Positions 49,501 through 60,052 of a stretch of 60,052 bases of DNA are shown here, piece by piece. The DNA comes from Didymodactylos carnosus (Eukaryota > Rotifera > Eurotatoria > Philodinida > Philodinidae): assembly GCA_905250885.1 (NCBI GenBank), contig CAJNOQ010000243.1, forward strand, positions 1-60,052, given 5' to 3'. A program made the translations under genes and the position numbers. Numbering within the stretch: position 1 is the stretch's first letter; every line of letters begins with the position of its first letter. The notes beneath the pieces are model-generated. The model saw only the letters and a program-made list of their open reading frames with translations, did not search any database and had not been told where the DNA came from.

Positions 49501-52500
49501 AAAATGATAACGAGTAATGCATCTGTTTTTCGAATGTTAAATATTGCATTCTCGACTAATCAAATACGACATCATATTAGCGATAGATTTAAGGTAAACA
49601 GGAGATATATGAAATATTTAAATATCAAAAATTGATGTGTGTTTTAGAATGTAAATAGTTTCAAATGGCTTTATGATACATATGAAGTTAAAACTTGTCC
49701 ACAAGAATCAAATAGTACTTGTGCTTTTATTCAAAAAACAGCTAATTCAATATATAGATTAACTTCAACAGTTATTACGTTAAAAGATGAAAGTATTTTT
49801 ACTTTTGAGGTTAGTACTTCTACTATGTCGACTAGTAAAATTGCAAACATTTTTTCTCATAATAGCGTGTGTCATATAAAACCAATGATATAATATCAGT
49901 AGATTATACATTGGACAATGTGACATGGATTTCATTAGACCAAGAATGTGATGATCACTATCATGAATACTGTGATAACAGCAAAACTACCAATAAAAAT
50001 CGATTTGCTTATAAAATTCCAACTAGTCTTCTCAGCCGGTATCATTATAGAATTGGCAAAAAAGTAATTTCTTGCAGTATGATCATTTATTTAGATCAGT
50101 CAGCTTTCGTATTGAAAGCAGAAAAACATTTACATTAAAAAGTGTTTACATTGGAACGCCATGCTTCGCAAATTGTTATGGTCATGGTATTTGTCAGTGG
50201 GAAAATAATCAGCCAGTCTGTTATTGTGATTCACTAAACAACACAGGTAAAAAAAAGTATTACAGTTCTATTCAAATTAAGAGACCGATGATCATTTCTT
50301 GAATGACGTTCGATGTCAAAGACAATAGCGCCTCTGATACCCTTTTTCCGACGCAAACTTGTTAGGAGATCTTTGATAGATCAATTCAGAATGTCAAAAT
50401 TAGAAAGATAAATATATTGTTTTTTTCAGTGGATACGTAGCTCGAAGAATTTCAAAACTTAGAAAATATAAACAGATTCTTTTTATATTTAGTTTTCACA
50501 TCTACTTAAAAAAACACAATATATTTCTTCTTCTAAATTTGAAAATCTGAATTGATCTCCCAAATATCTTCTAATAAATCTGTTTCAGTAAAAGGATATA
50601 AGATGCGCTCTTGTCTTAGATATTCTTTCTCTATCAAAAGTCATTCAGAAAATGGTTACCGATCTTTTAATTTAGAAAGAGATAATAATTAATATTCTTC
50701 ACAAATATTACTTATCACATTGTAGATTTAAATTGTTTACCAACTAACGTATTATTATCATCGATGTTTGAAACATTTTCTGGAGATTTGAAGACTTCAA
50801 TTTGGCGTGTTGTTAATGGACAAGCAACAACACGTTGTCATAATCGTCGTAGTACATCAACACCATATCTGTGCTTTTCAACTGGTACTACTAAATTTGC
50901 TATTGTTGGTCCGTTTGCAACGATTAAGTGAGCATAATTGAAAGATAGTTTCAAGAATACTAAACAATGTTTGATTATAGATATGTATCATTTAAATTAG
51001 GAATGGTGAATATAACAAATGATTGTTTAAATGTAGTTTTATTTCAATATAGTTATGATAATGGTATATTATGGAATACAATAAAAATGTTTGATAAAAG
51101 TGATTCTGTAATTCAATTCTTTTCATATTTGAAAATTAATAATAATATGTATCTACGTTGGATTGAAACACAAGACTCGAATGGTTTGGAGAGTGAAATT
51201 ATTTTGCTAAGCTAAATAAATTGACTTTTTTGTTAATAGATCATATGTGTCTGATATGGAATTTACGCGGTTTAATAATACGTACTAAAGAAGAGAATCC
51301 ACTCGATGATATTTGGTTTCAAAATAATTTAATTAATGTTCAAAATATAACGAATGCTACACAAAGTAAGAAAATTTTGTTAATTGAAATAATTTAATAA
51401 ATAGAAATATAATGGATTATAGAAATTAATTATGAAGCACAAACATGGGAATATTATATTAATCCTGATTCAATTTTACAATTTGATCTTGTAATGTCTG
51501 AATATTTCGATGTAAAAACAAATACTAGTATCGATTGGCATATCACTGTTGATGTTAATTTTGAGGCAAATCGACAATGGATACCTTTGATACCATCATG
51601 TAATATGTCAACTAATTTATGCGATGAAACAGTATGGGAAAGTGGTTCAACACTCTTATCCTCATTTTACACTAAACAAATACGAAGAGTAATTTTACCA
51701 ATACCAGATAATTATTAGTACGTCATTGAATCATTCTTTTATGATATATTTAAGTTGTTATTAGAATGTTTATGATCTTTCTTTTAAAGTTATCAAGAGG
51801 TTCGTTTTCGATGGTCGTCAAATCGAGTTGGCTTTGCATTTGCTTTGAACAATGTCTTTATTGGTTCAAAATGTATGTGGTATTGCTCAGGACATGGCAC
51901 ATGTACTCAAGATAGTTGTCAGTGAGTGATTGAGTATATATATATATTCTCAAGAATATATAATAATTTTATACGAAAATAATTTGTTTTTCTAGATGTG
52001 ATCCAGGTTATGTACTGCCATTTTGTTCGCTTGATATATCCGTAATAAATAAAGAATTGATTTTAAATGAAAATATCTTGTTTTGGGATAAAATATGGGG
52101 ATTTGAAATGCAGAAATGTGCAAACGTGGAAAAACGAGTATTTATGAAGGTTTGAGATTGACATGTAATTTAGAAAAATTTTTACTTTTATTAGTTTTTT
52201 TGTTGAAAGAGTGAATATCGAGGATTGATGAGTAAAGAGTTATCTTTCGTTGATATTCAAGCTGTACGTATTCAACTTGACTATTATTGTGATAACAATA
52301 GTAATTCAATAGATGAGTTCACGGATTTCATTCGTGTGCAAGTGTCGACAAGTAACGGTGTAGTTTGGGAATTATTATCTAACATTGGACAACAGACAAA
52401 TAAAGTATGGATAGTTGATATACCAGAAGAATTTCGTTTGGATTCTATTCGTATTCGATTATTTCAAAATGTTCAAAAAAGTAAATATTATAATTATTTT

Positions 52501-55500
52501 TTATTAAACAATTATACGCCCTTACACTTTTCAGAATGGAGTTCAAGTTGGATTTTAGAAAAATTTGAATTAATACCGAAAGAAATGCCATCAATCTGGA
52601 ATATGACAAATATTAACTTCCAAACGAATACATTTTGTAAACAGCATTTGAATAATGATACAAAATATAGGTTTGTGTATAGTTATTCAACGACACTGCT
52701 AAATGTTCCCTATTTTTCTTTCTAGGTATCATTCTTCTGAAAACATTGAGATATACTCCACAATTGATATCAAATTGACTAATTATACTGTGGTATCATT
52801 TCAGGTAGACTCTCTGCTTGATTACGATAGTTATTAACTTTTTTATTAAAAAGTATTTTGTTTACTTAGATAGAAAACATGTGTAATAGAAGCTCACTGC
52901 GTAAGACATTACCAATTTTATTAGAATATTCTATTGACTACGGTTTAAATTGGATATTAATTGAACGACGAGCTACCAAACGCCATGATCTCTATGTCAT
53001 TCAACCATTACAATCAATCTTAAACACTTTTTATGTGCCATTGTATCAGTATCGACATATTGCAAAGTAATCTTTGATTGTATTTCCATCAAGGCTATTT
53101 TTTCAACTTTTTATTTAAGTTTTTTACGAGTTCGTTGGATTTCAAATATGTTCGAAGATATGTGGAATTTAAAAGAGATTTATATTAGAAATGAATGTGA
53201 AATGTTGTGCGAAATCTTAAAACAGTTAAAAATATGTGAATTAAATGAATGTCAATGCAAAAATTGTTCACAGTCTGAAGTTACAAATTTTCCTACAACT
53301 TTATTGGAAACATTTGATGATGGTCAGTTTACAATAACAACAAGAAATTCTATAATCTTTATAGAAATCTCTCATTCTTTTAGATGAAAGTCAGTTATTA
53401 GATTATGAGATGAATTTGATAACAGATTATTGTCTAGTTTATAATGGAAAAAGTTATCATTTCAATAGTTTTGTGCAACAATCATTAATATTGAAACCGT
53501 TGAATCTTCTATCAGTGCGGTAATAAATGATTCTTATATAAATATTAGAAAAAAAATCTGTTATTATTTGTTCTAGATGCATCGAATTCCACATAAGAAT
53601 TGGTTGTACAAAAACAAAAAACTCTTTAAAACGTGCACCATCTGTATCGTTACGATATTCGTTAAATTTTGGAATAACGTGGAAAATCTTTGAAACATTT
53701 ACGTGGGAATCAATGGGAACCTTCTATGTTCACAAAGAGTTAACAGATGATATTCGTAAAAATGGTGTCCTAATTCAATTTGTTCAACATTCGAATCTAT
53801 CAGCAACCGTCGACTGGGCATTAGATCAGGTAAACAGCCTTTTACCTTGAATATATTGAATTGTAGAAGGTTAATTCATGTTAAGATAATTATTGGTGGT
53901 TCAGTCGATTTACAACATTCACTCTATACAAATTTTGGTATGGCATCACATTCTTTCACTCATATACTTTCAATTGTGGGAAGACAAGTTACAGTAGATC
54001 GTACATTTATCGTTTTTGATATCGGTTAGTGTCACTAAAATAAATTTCTTATCTAATCTTCTCTTCCTTCTTCGAAGGTAAAATATTATTGAATGAAATA
54101 ATAACAGATGATATTAGCATTGGATCAGATATCTACATTCAACTAAACATGATTAGTTTGACTAATAATTGTTGTCTTGGTATAGATGATATAAATGAAA
54201 TATATATGTATATGTATCATTTAGCTTTTCTTTGTAGAATTTTTGTTCTCTTATTCTGAAGATTTTGGTTACACATGGAATGCTATTGATGATGAGAATT
54301 TCAGAGAACTTACCCATTTATTAATTGAAATAGTAAACAAATCATATGTATTAACATGGTCAATTCCAACAACAATTCGGTATATTCAATGTAAAAATAG
54401 AGCTAACTACTATTTTGACTAAAATTTTGTGTTTACTTCAGATCAAATCATATTAGATTTCGTATTCAACTCAATACCTCATGTACTAATGGTAAAATTG
54501 GCATTCGAGAGTTATATATCGGCGATGAATGTAAAAATGCGTGTAATGGTCATGGAATGTGTTCGAATGGATCATGCAGGTGTGTCATTTACTAATTAAC
54601 AAAGCTCTTTTTTATCATTTTAACTTTAAAACTGGCATCTTCTTATTTTCAAAGATGTGAATCTGGTTGGACGAATGCTGATTGTAGTTTATCTCTTGCG
54701 GGTTTCCCAAATGAATTAGATATTCTTAATACTGAGTATTACACGACAACAGGTGCATTAAAAGGCAATAAATGTAATGTTTCACATAGTTTTATTTTTA
54801 TAGAGGTAAGGTGTAAATACATCAGTTTCTATTTTTATCCGATTGGATTTTTTCTCATGCTGACAGTCGATCAATTATGGATTTATTTTCAGAAATGTCA
54901 ACGTTTATTTGAAACGAACTATATCGACATTACTGATGTGAGAACTTTTTTAAGTTTGAGAGTGATCTATACTCATTCATCGTCATGTTTATTATCAGTG
55001 CCAACTAAAATCAATTACACTAACACTTTCAATGAATGGATATCTGTTCAATATAAAGAACATAATTCGCTTTATTGGAAAACATTATATAAGCTTAAAC
55101 GGCTAGAAAATAGGTATATATATATATGTTGTATTATCCGTACGTGATTGTAATTTCATTTTTTTCCAGCAACAAACGATTATTACTATCGCTACCAACG
55201 TATCTGCTTCAGCTGCGTGTAACTCAAGATCCCATTCCTGGTTCATTATTATCAACACCATGGTCTATCGAAGAATTCAATGTATTTCATATTCATAAAG
55301 AACTTCGTTGGTCTTCACAAATGAATGATAATTGGAATACAACATTTTTAGATGGTATTCATATTGAACGTGGAACATTTTGTCATATTCCTTATGTTTT
55401 TTTGATTAATTGTAATCATTCAATGTTAATAACAAAAGATGTTTATTATTCAAGAGATTATATTCTTCAACTAGAAATAGCAAATGGTTGTGGAAATCAG

Positions 55501-58500
55501 ACAAATGATATTTATATTGATTATTCAATTGATCTCGGAGAATCATGGTCTAATTTAGCGAGTTATGAATTAAGTTTAACAACAATTTTTATTCCACCAA
55601 CTAACGATTACGTTCGTGTCACTGTACCATTTAAAGTGTTGACTGTCGTTGAGAACAGGTAACAGATCCTAATAGCAATTCATAGTTTCTATTTCGATAT
55701 GTAACAACAAAATTTTTCGTGTAAACTACATAACGGGTGGTCCAGATTAAATTGGCTGCCTTTGTAAAGCTTTTTTCTCAGAAAATTTCATTTGGATGCT
55801 AAAAGATAGAGAATTTTGTGTAGATTTTAGTCATAGATTCATTTTGAAATAAGTATTTGCCGTTTTTCTACAGCATGAGACGTACTGAAAGTCATAAAAA
55901 GCTGAGTTGCTCAGCGCTTTACATAAAGTCAAGTATAACTTTTAGTAGTTAAAATAGTTTTACTGTGCGCTTCAAACAAGACATTAAAAATTAGAATTAA
56001 GTCTTAATATTTTAGGCATAAAACCAAATTTTGGGACGATATTTAGCGGTCGTAGAAAGTGGCGACAAGATATGCCTCGTTATCAGCCTTTTGACATCTT
56101 TCATTCTATAAGTAAATATCATAACTTCGTCATTTATTATCAAAGGAAGTAATCACGTGGGCAGAATGACATCTTCTAGACTTTGAAATTCTGCATTTGT
56201 TCATATTATAAAGCCTAATTTTTGTTCTTCACACAAAACCGCCAAAAATAAACATAATCTCATTAGCCTATGTTTTGGATACTAGAAAGCAGGAACAAAT
56301 AAGTTTCTAGGAACGAACATACCTTCAGATACACCGAGACATTTTGCTTCTTTTATTACTAAAACCAAATTGTTACGCCTATCTAACTGAGAAAAAACTT
56401 GTTTTCAAAACTTTCTAATTCTTTAGTTAAGCAGCTCAGCTTTCTATGGCGTTTAGTACTTCTAATGCTTGAGAAGAACAGCAAATACTTATTTCAAAAT
56501 GAATCTATGACTAAAATCTACGCAAAATTCTCTATCTTTTAGCATCCAAATGAAATTTTCCGAGAAAAAAGCTTTCTGGTAATTTAATCTAGACCATCCG
56601 TTAGAGTGTGTGCCGATTGAATACTGTCGTTAAAAATGTTCGTTTTCATGTTAGTGCCATCCGATTTCGATTTCACAGTAATGATACATGTACTAAGAAT
56701 TATCCAATTTGGTCCTTACGTTACATTCATATTGGAAAAGCATGTCAAATGAATTGTTTTGGTGCTGGACGATGTGAAAATGGACAATGTATTTGTATGG
56801 AAGATAAATGTTCAACAAAAATGTCTACAATGGTAACCATTCATATTAAGAATTTTTCTCTCAAATATTATTAAATTTCTATTTTATAGAAAAATTTTAG
56901 AGAAATATTTGAAAATGGTTTTACATCGAACTATTGGATGTATCATGATTCGTATACTCACTATACCGATAAACTAGGAACACATCATGTTTTATGGACT
57001 GACATAAATAATTATAGTAAACAAGCCATTACACGACCTATAGATTTACGAGAAATTGGGTAGATAATTAATGATAGTAGCATAAATATTATACTAAACG
57101 TTTTCCTTTTTAATTCTTATAGTGCCATAAAATGGACATACAAAATAAATTCAACATGTAATTCATCATTAGATCCAGTTTATTTACTAATTTCAACTGA
57201 TGGTACGTTAACATGGAAGGTGTTACACAAAGCAAAATTAACATTAAATTCATCAGACTATGCCACAAATATTGAATATATCGATCGAAAAAAAAATTCT
57301 ATTGCACAATTTAGATGGTATCAACCAAATTCTATTCGTAAATTGTCATGTAATTTCACATGGGGTTTTACGCGAATAAATATGGGTAAGATCAAAAACT
57401 GAAGCTAAATATTAGAACTTACATCTGTTTAGTTTTCTTAATAAAATGTAGCGAAATTAATTAATCCACATTTTCTTACGGATTATTTTTACACGTTTAT
57501 TCGGGATAACTGGGACTATATCGAAGGTGGTACGTTGCGAATTGATCAATGTAATAATAATCAGCCAGCATTAGTCTTTGATCGTGAGAATTTCACGGCA
57601 ATATCGACACCAGTCATTGTACAAAATTTTTACGTTTTGGTCTTTCAAGTGAGTAAATTTTATTCACGAGGAAACTGTTTCAGTTGATCAATCCCAATTT
57701 GATGAAACATAGATCTTTAGAGGATATGATTGATGTTGATCACGAATCTACTATTCGTTCATGCACGTATGACTTCCTGGTACTGTCGTACAGAAAACGT
57801 GTCTCTGGAAACCCGATTCAGAATTCTGGATGAGAATATTCTGATTAAATAGGTAACTCGATCTCTTCTATAAACTGGCCAAATCAGATTCTCTTCATCT
57901 AGAGGTGTAGATCTCCAGAGACACTTTTTTTGTACGACGGTACTAGAAATCCATATGTACAAAAACGAATAGTAGATCAACATCAATCATACCCTCTGAA
58001 GATCTGTGTTTCATTAAATTTAGAAGCTTCTTTTGTCAGCTAAAAACTCAACCGGTCCTTTCAAGGATCCGAAATATGATTTCAATGGACGCTTGTTGAG
58101 GGTTTAATCCATCTAAAAATGGGATGTCGAGACCTCGATAAAAGATTTCGAAGTTTTGGATCTTCGATAAGTTGAATTTTTAGGGGGATTCTTTGAACGA
58201 GGTTTTTTATCTTCTTGAGAAAAATTGTTTTCTGAATAGTGTTCAAATTCTAGTTTAATACAGAGTGCACTGGCGTAACACAATGCCAAAATATTAGTAC
58301 AAAATTGACCTTTAAAACAAATATTCATTCAGAATGGGAAAATTTAGCCGATTTACCTGAATTATCATGTCAAACAAATTTAATTAATGGCGGTTATTTC
58401 AATATGCGAACAATTAAATTACCTTCAGTAGCCTATTCAAGGTAACATATATCTTTTATACTTTTCTTTAAATTAGTGCTAGTAAATTTTGCAGAATTGA

Positions 58501-58580
58501 CCTCAGTCAGGTATTGTTCTGACATATCTCACAGATCTAGAATTCGTAATAGGCAATGGGGATTTTTCCATGTACATTAA
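43535..58580 (+). CDS. RELN: Reelin orthologue, C-terminally short
   Basis: Fifty-three exons join in frame to 2872 aa, all GT-AG with matching phases. Known reelin is a large secreted glycoprotein that binds ApoER2/VLDLR and guides neuronal positioning. Seen here: a signal peptide (MYLPLIFTVFVLNILIM), a divergent Reeler-type region to about residue 150, then the pre-repeat segment with FRIGSGNCPISPSDP and NWFHLPGAKLE, close to the vertebrate equivalents. Reelin repeats follow, with RFRW/FRWYQ strands and (W)AIDDI/WALDN turns. Seven six-cysteine EGF modules are visible, starting near residues 637, 946, 1237, 1568, 1891, 2219 and 2550. EGF5 has shifted cysteine spacing and EGF7 is short. After repeat 7 the protein enters subrepeat A8 and stops at 58578-58580, lacking EGF8, B8 and the basic tail; AATAAA follows at 58612. 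It is convergent with the gene at 58966. Vertebrate reelin is about 3460 aa. Confidence 0.95.
47289..47398. repeat. Hairpin N in reelin intron 16
   Basis: A ~110-bp palindrome centred near 47343: GGTTTCAGATAGGTAG on the left meets CTATCTATCTGAAACC on the right, extending outwards through AGGTTGTCAATTTCGA and its complement. It lies in a 1041-nt intron (47033-48073), GC-richer than the gene's other introns. Confidence 0.8.
50260..50685. mobile_element. TA-flanked foldback element O in reelin intron 27
   Basis: Nearly the whole 479-nt intron is one palindrome: from about 50260 inwards pairs with 50685 inwards, through GATCAATTCAGAATGTC and its diverged complement. TA occurs at both edges (50258-50259, 50686-50687). 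The outer arms resemble those of element J (5165-6066). Confidence 0.7.
55733..56601. mobile_element. 869-bp TA-flanked MITE G in reelin intron 47
   Basis: TIRs of about 180 bp begin ACGGGTGGTCCAGATTAAAT on the left and end ATTTAATCTAGACCATCCGT on the right. The insert is bracketed by TA (55731-55732, 56602-56603). The subterminal tract AAATTTCATTTGGATGCTAA is also present in complement at 56540-56570. No coding capacity; Tc1/mariner-type non-autonomous element inferred. The element ends 53 nt before the next exon. Confidence 0.85.
57692..58019. mobile_element. Foldback element M in reelin intron 51
   Basis: Arms 57692-57815 and 57903-58019 are inverted copies (left TTTGATGAAACATAGATC, right GATCTGTGTTTCATTAAA), with a loop of about 90 bp. 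TA follows the right end only, so the boundary or target duplication is unclear. Confidence 0.75.
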
Positions 58581-58611
58581 ATGTTTTCTTTAATTTTATA
58601 ATGTGAAACAC

Positions 58612-58617
58612 AATAAA
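58612..58617 (+). terminator. Poly(A) signal AATAAA after reelin stop
   Basis: Canonical AATAAA beginning 32 nt after the TAA stop, in an AT-rich context, supporting the end of the gene at this point. Confidence 0.6.
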
Positions 58618-58965
58618 AAAATTTTAAATGTACAGTAAAAAACACAAAAAATAGAGATATTCAATTTATAAAACCATTAAATCTTCAGTGAGATTATACC
58701 TCTCCTCGAGTTTAGAAACGGTTAATATTTGTTTTTTCTGAAAAGAAGAACACTTTACGATACTCATTTGTAATTTTAAATATTATGTTTCAGGCTCAAA
58801 AAATGAACTAAAAATAAGGTGTTTAGGTATAAAAAATTTGTGAGAAAGAATCTTTCATTCTATTTTGAGAGTCAGCCTTTAATAAAGCTGTCATTCACGT
58901 TTCTTGAGGGAGTTTAACGGTATTCGTTAAATTTCAAAAATAAGAATATCCTTGTCATGTAATAA

Positions 58966-59824
58966 TTATTTTAGCCATGCGTCATCTTGTAATGTTATAT
59001 CACTGGGTCTTCGTTGTACTTTTTGTTTTTGAATAAAACGTTCAAGTACTTCATTTGAATCAAGTATTGACGTATCGTCATTTTCTAGATCTCGAAGTTT
59101 CTTCAAACGTTTTTCATTCTGTTCGGCTATACGCTAAAAACCAAATAAAAAAACAACAGGTCACAAAACTATGCTCAATCTAGCCTACAAGCGACCACAA
59201 TCACAACACCTACATTAAGCTCTAAGCTTGCCATACTTGTTGGATCGTTACGATCATAAAATCCCGGTGGATCGACTTGACGTCGTCGAACCTGACGTCT
59301 ATCTGCAGCATCTTCTAAATTTGTAACAAATATTCCATCAACAAAATCGACACGTTTCGATGAAGGAATGAATTCATCATTCGTTCTATAATCACTACTA
59401 GGTAATAGAATAGAATCATCTCGAAAATATTGTGTTTTAAAGTCAGCGTCTTCGTGGAATACATCTAAATATTTATCGCCAAGTTGTGGTGACTCCCGTC
59501 GAACAAGAGTTGGTCCAGTAAGAAATGGACTCTTTCTTTGTGCATCAGGCGGCGTATACGAAGTTTTACGGGATTTTATATCGAACTCATCAATGTCAGA
59601 CAATCCACCCTTATTTGTCGTCGATTGTTCATTATGATTTTGTTGAACATGTAATCGTAATCGTTCCTCTTTATCTTTTAATTGTTGCTTCATATTTTCC
59701 AGTCGATTTAACAGTTCCGACGATGAACCATCACTTCGAAGACTTATATTGGAATTAGTTCGCATGGGTACTCCGGTAATCATGCTACCATTTGCGTTCG
59801 ATGACGGTCGCTGTCGCGTTGCTT
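58966..59824 (-). CDS. 3' part of an unrecognised coiled-coil protein (partial)
   Basis: Two exons are seen: internal 59214-59824 (acceptor ttttag upstream, so the gene continues to the right) and terminal 58966-59133 with stop TAA. They join in frame to about 259 aa. Near the start of the visible part there is a short heptad region (LLNRLENMKQQLKDKEERLR). A charged, Pro/Ser/Arg-rich linker follows (PTLVRRESPQLGDKYLDVF, RRQVRRRQVDPPGFYDRND). The C-terminal exon has a second charged helix (RIAEQNEKRLKKLRDLE) and ends ERFIQKQKVQRRPSDITLQD-like. This style recalls centrosomal or ciliary scaffold proteins (for example CSPP1), but that is a guess. Upstream exons are expected beyond 60052 or undetected in 59827-60052. 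Convergent with reelin, with about 385 bp between the stops. Confidence 0.7.
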
Positions 59825-59826
59825 CT

Positions 59827-60052
59827 AAAATAGAAAAATGGACAATTTATCGAAGACCGTTTAATAATTATTTTATCTAAGGCATAATTCAAATATTATC
59901 TACTCGGCTTGTCCAGTTAACGGCCTCCATTTTTTGCTCTTTTTCAAAAAGTTATGGTAATAAAGCTACAAACTAATCTAAAATGGTAACTAGATACGCA
60001 AGTAGATTAAACATTTCTCTACAAAATGAAAAGTGTCTCGGCTATGAATGTT
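59827..60052. other. Intron of the partial minus-strand gene, or its 5' flank
   Basis: No coding segment with a matching donor was found. It probably lies in an intron running off the window. Confidence 0.4.

Larger units (their letters stand above)
43535..58580 (+). other. RELN: Exon map of the reelin-like gene
   Basis: Exons: 43535-43682, 43886-44066, 44120-44190, 44245-44380, 44728-44824, 44880-45031, 45089-45329, 45383-45534, 45597-45739, 45797-45921, 45982-46199, 46254-46376, 46428-46543, 46608-46671, 46746-46873, 46921-47032, 48074-48235, 48289-48453, 48512-48602, 48666-48811, 48870-48989, 49049-49154, 49207-49379, 49443-49593, 49648-49809, 49866-50038, 50095-50246, 50726-50927, 50981-51183, 51240-51365, 51423-51717, 51790-51921, 51996-52149, 52210-52480, 52535-52670, 52726-52804, 52870-53066, 53120-53322, 53384-53519, 53577-53829, 53886-54024, 54078-54179, 54238-54379, 54442-54579, 54655-54805, 54893-55113, 55170-55658, 56655-56832, 56890-57059, 57123-57385, 57452-57648, 58254-58441, 58535-58580. 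Least certain are the 29/30 junction (donor gtttgg), the exon 27 start and the final exon. Confidence 0.82.

Noticed and set aside
50039-50094. Reading through or using the cag at about 50077 as acceptor in reelin
   Set aside because: The resulting intron would be implausibly short or break the frame; the acceptor at 50093-50094 restores the conserved SVSFRI strand.

Overview
The window is animal nuclear DNA: AT-rich, with protein genes cut by many short GT-AG introns (mostly about 45-75 nt) and separated by long AT-rich spacers. Gene content (reelin, a six-EF-hand calbindin/calretinin-type protein, TMEM151, a Ly6-like protein, a RING protein), codon choice and the dense small foldback elements fit a bdelloid-type rotifer. 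That assignment is inference from style, not a database result.

Layout. 1-6.9 kb: a Ly6/three-finger-type gene (minus) and three inverted-repeat elements. 6.9-9.05 kb: a complete 9-exon calbindin-like gene (minus), with an inverted copy of its own last exon in an intron. 9-20.6 kb: gene desert with TA-flanked palindromic elements, a nested hAT-like element with an 8-bp target duplication, and an assembly gap. 20.65-23.66 kb: a long, basic, disordered protein whose N-terminus resembles borealin (plus). 24.96-25.66 kb: a small 4-exon CS-domain-like protein (minus). 26-28.5 kb: two more TA-flanked elements. 29.05-30.46 kb: a 2-exon TMEM151-family membrane protein (minus). 30.5-35.1 kb: spacer with one element. 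35.17-39.26 kb: a 3-exon RING / coiled-coil / probable beta-propeller protein (plus). 39.3-43.5 kb: spacer with a large interrupted palindrome and coding-like remnants. 43.54-58.58 kb: a 53-exon reelin orthologue (plus), 2872 aa. 58.97-59.82 kb: the 3' end of a convergent gene for an unrecognised coiled-coil protein (minus), running off the window.

The strongest results are two. First, a near-complete exon map of an invertebrate reelin that ends inside its eighth repeat, lacking EGF8, B8 and the basic C-terminal region, with a poly(A) signal right after the stop. Second, a set of small TA-flanked elements in which each element iterates its own short palindrome (GAGTACTC, AAGATCTT, AGGATCCT, AAATTT-type, ATTCGAAT-type). 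All four reelin introns longer than 400 nt carry a foldback element or hairpin. No operon, CRISPR, tRNA or rRNA was found. The genes look independent; reelin, calbindin, TMEM151 and Ly6 homologues are all typical of nervous tissue in other animals, but clustering by function is not claimed.
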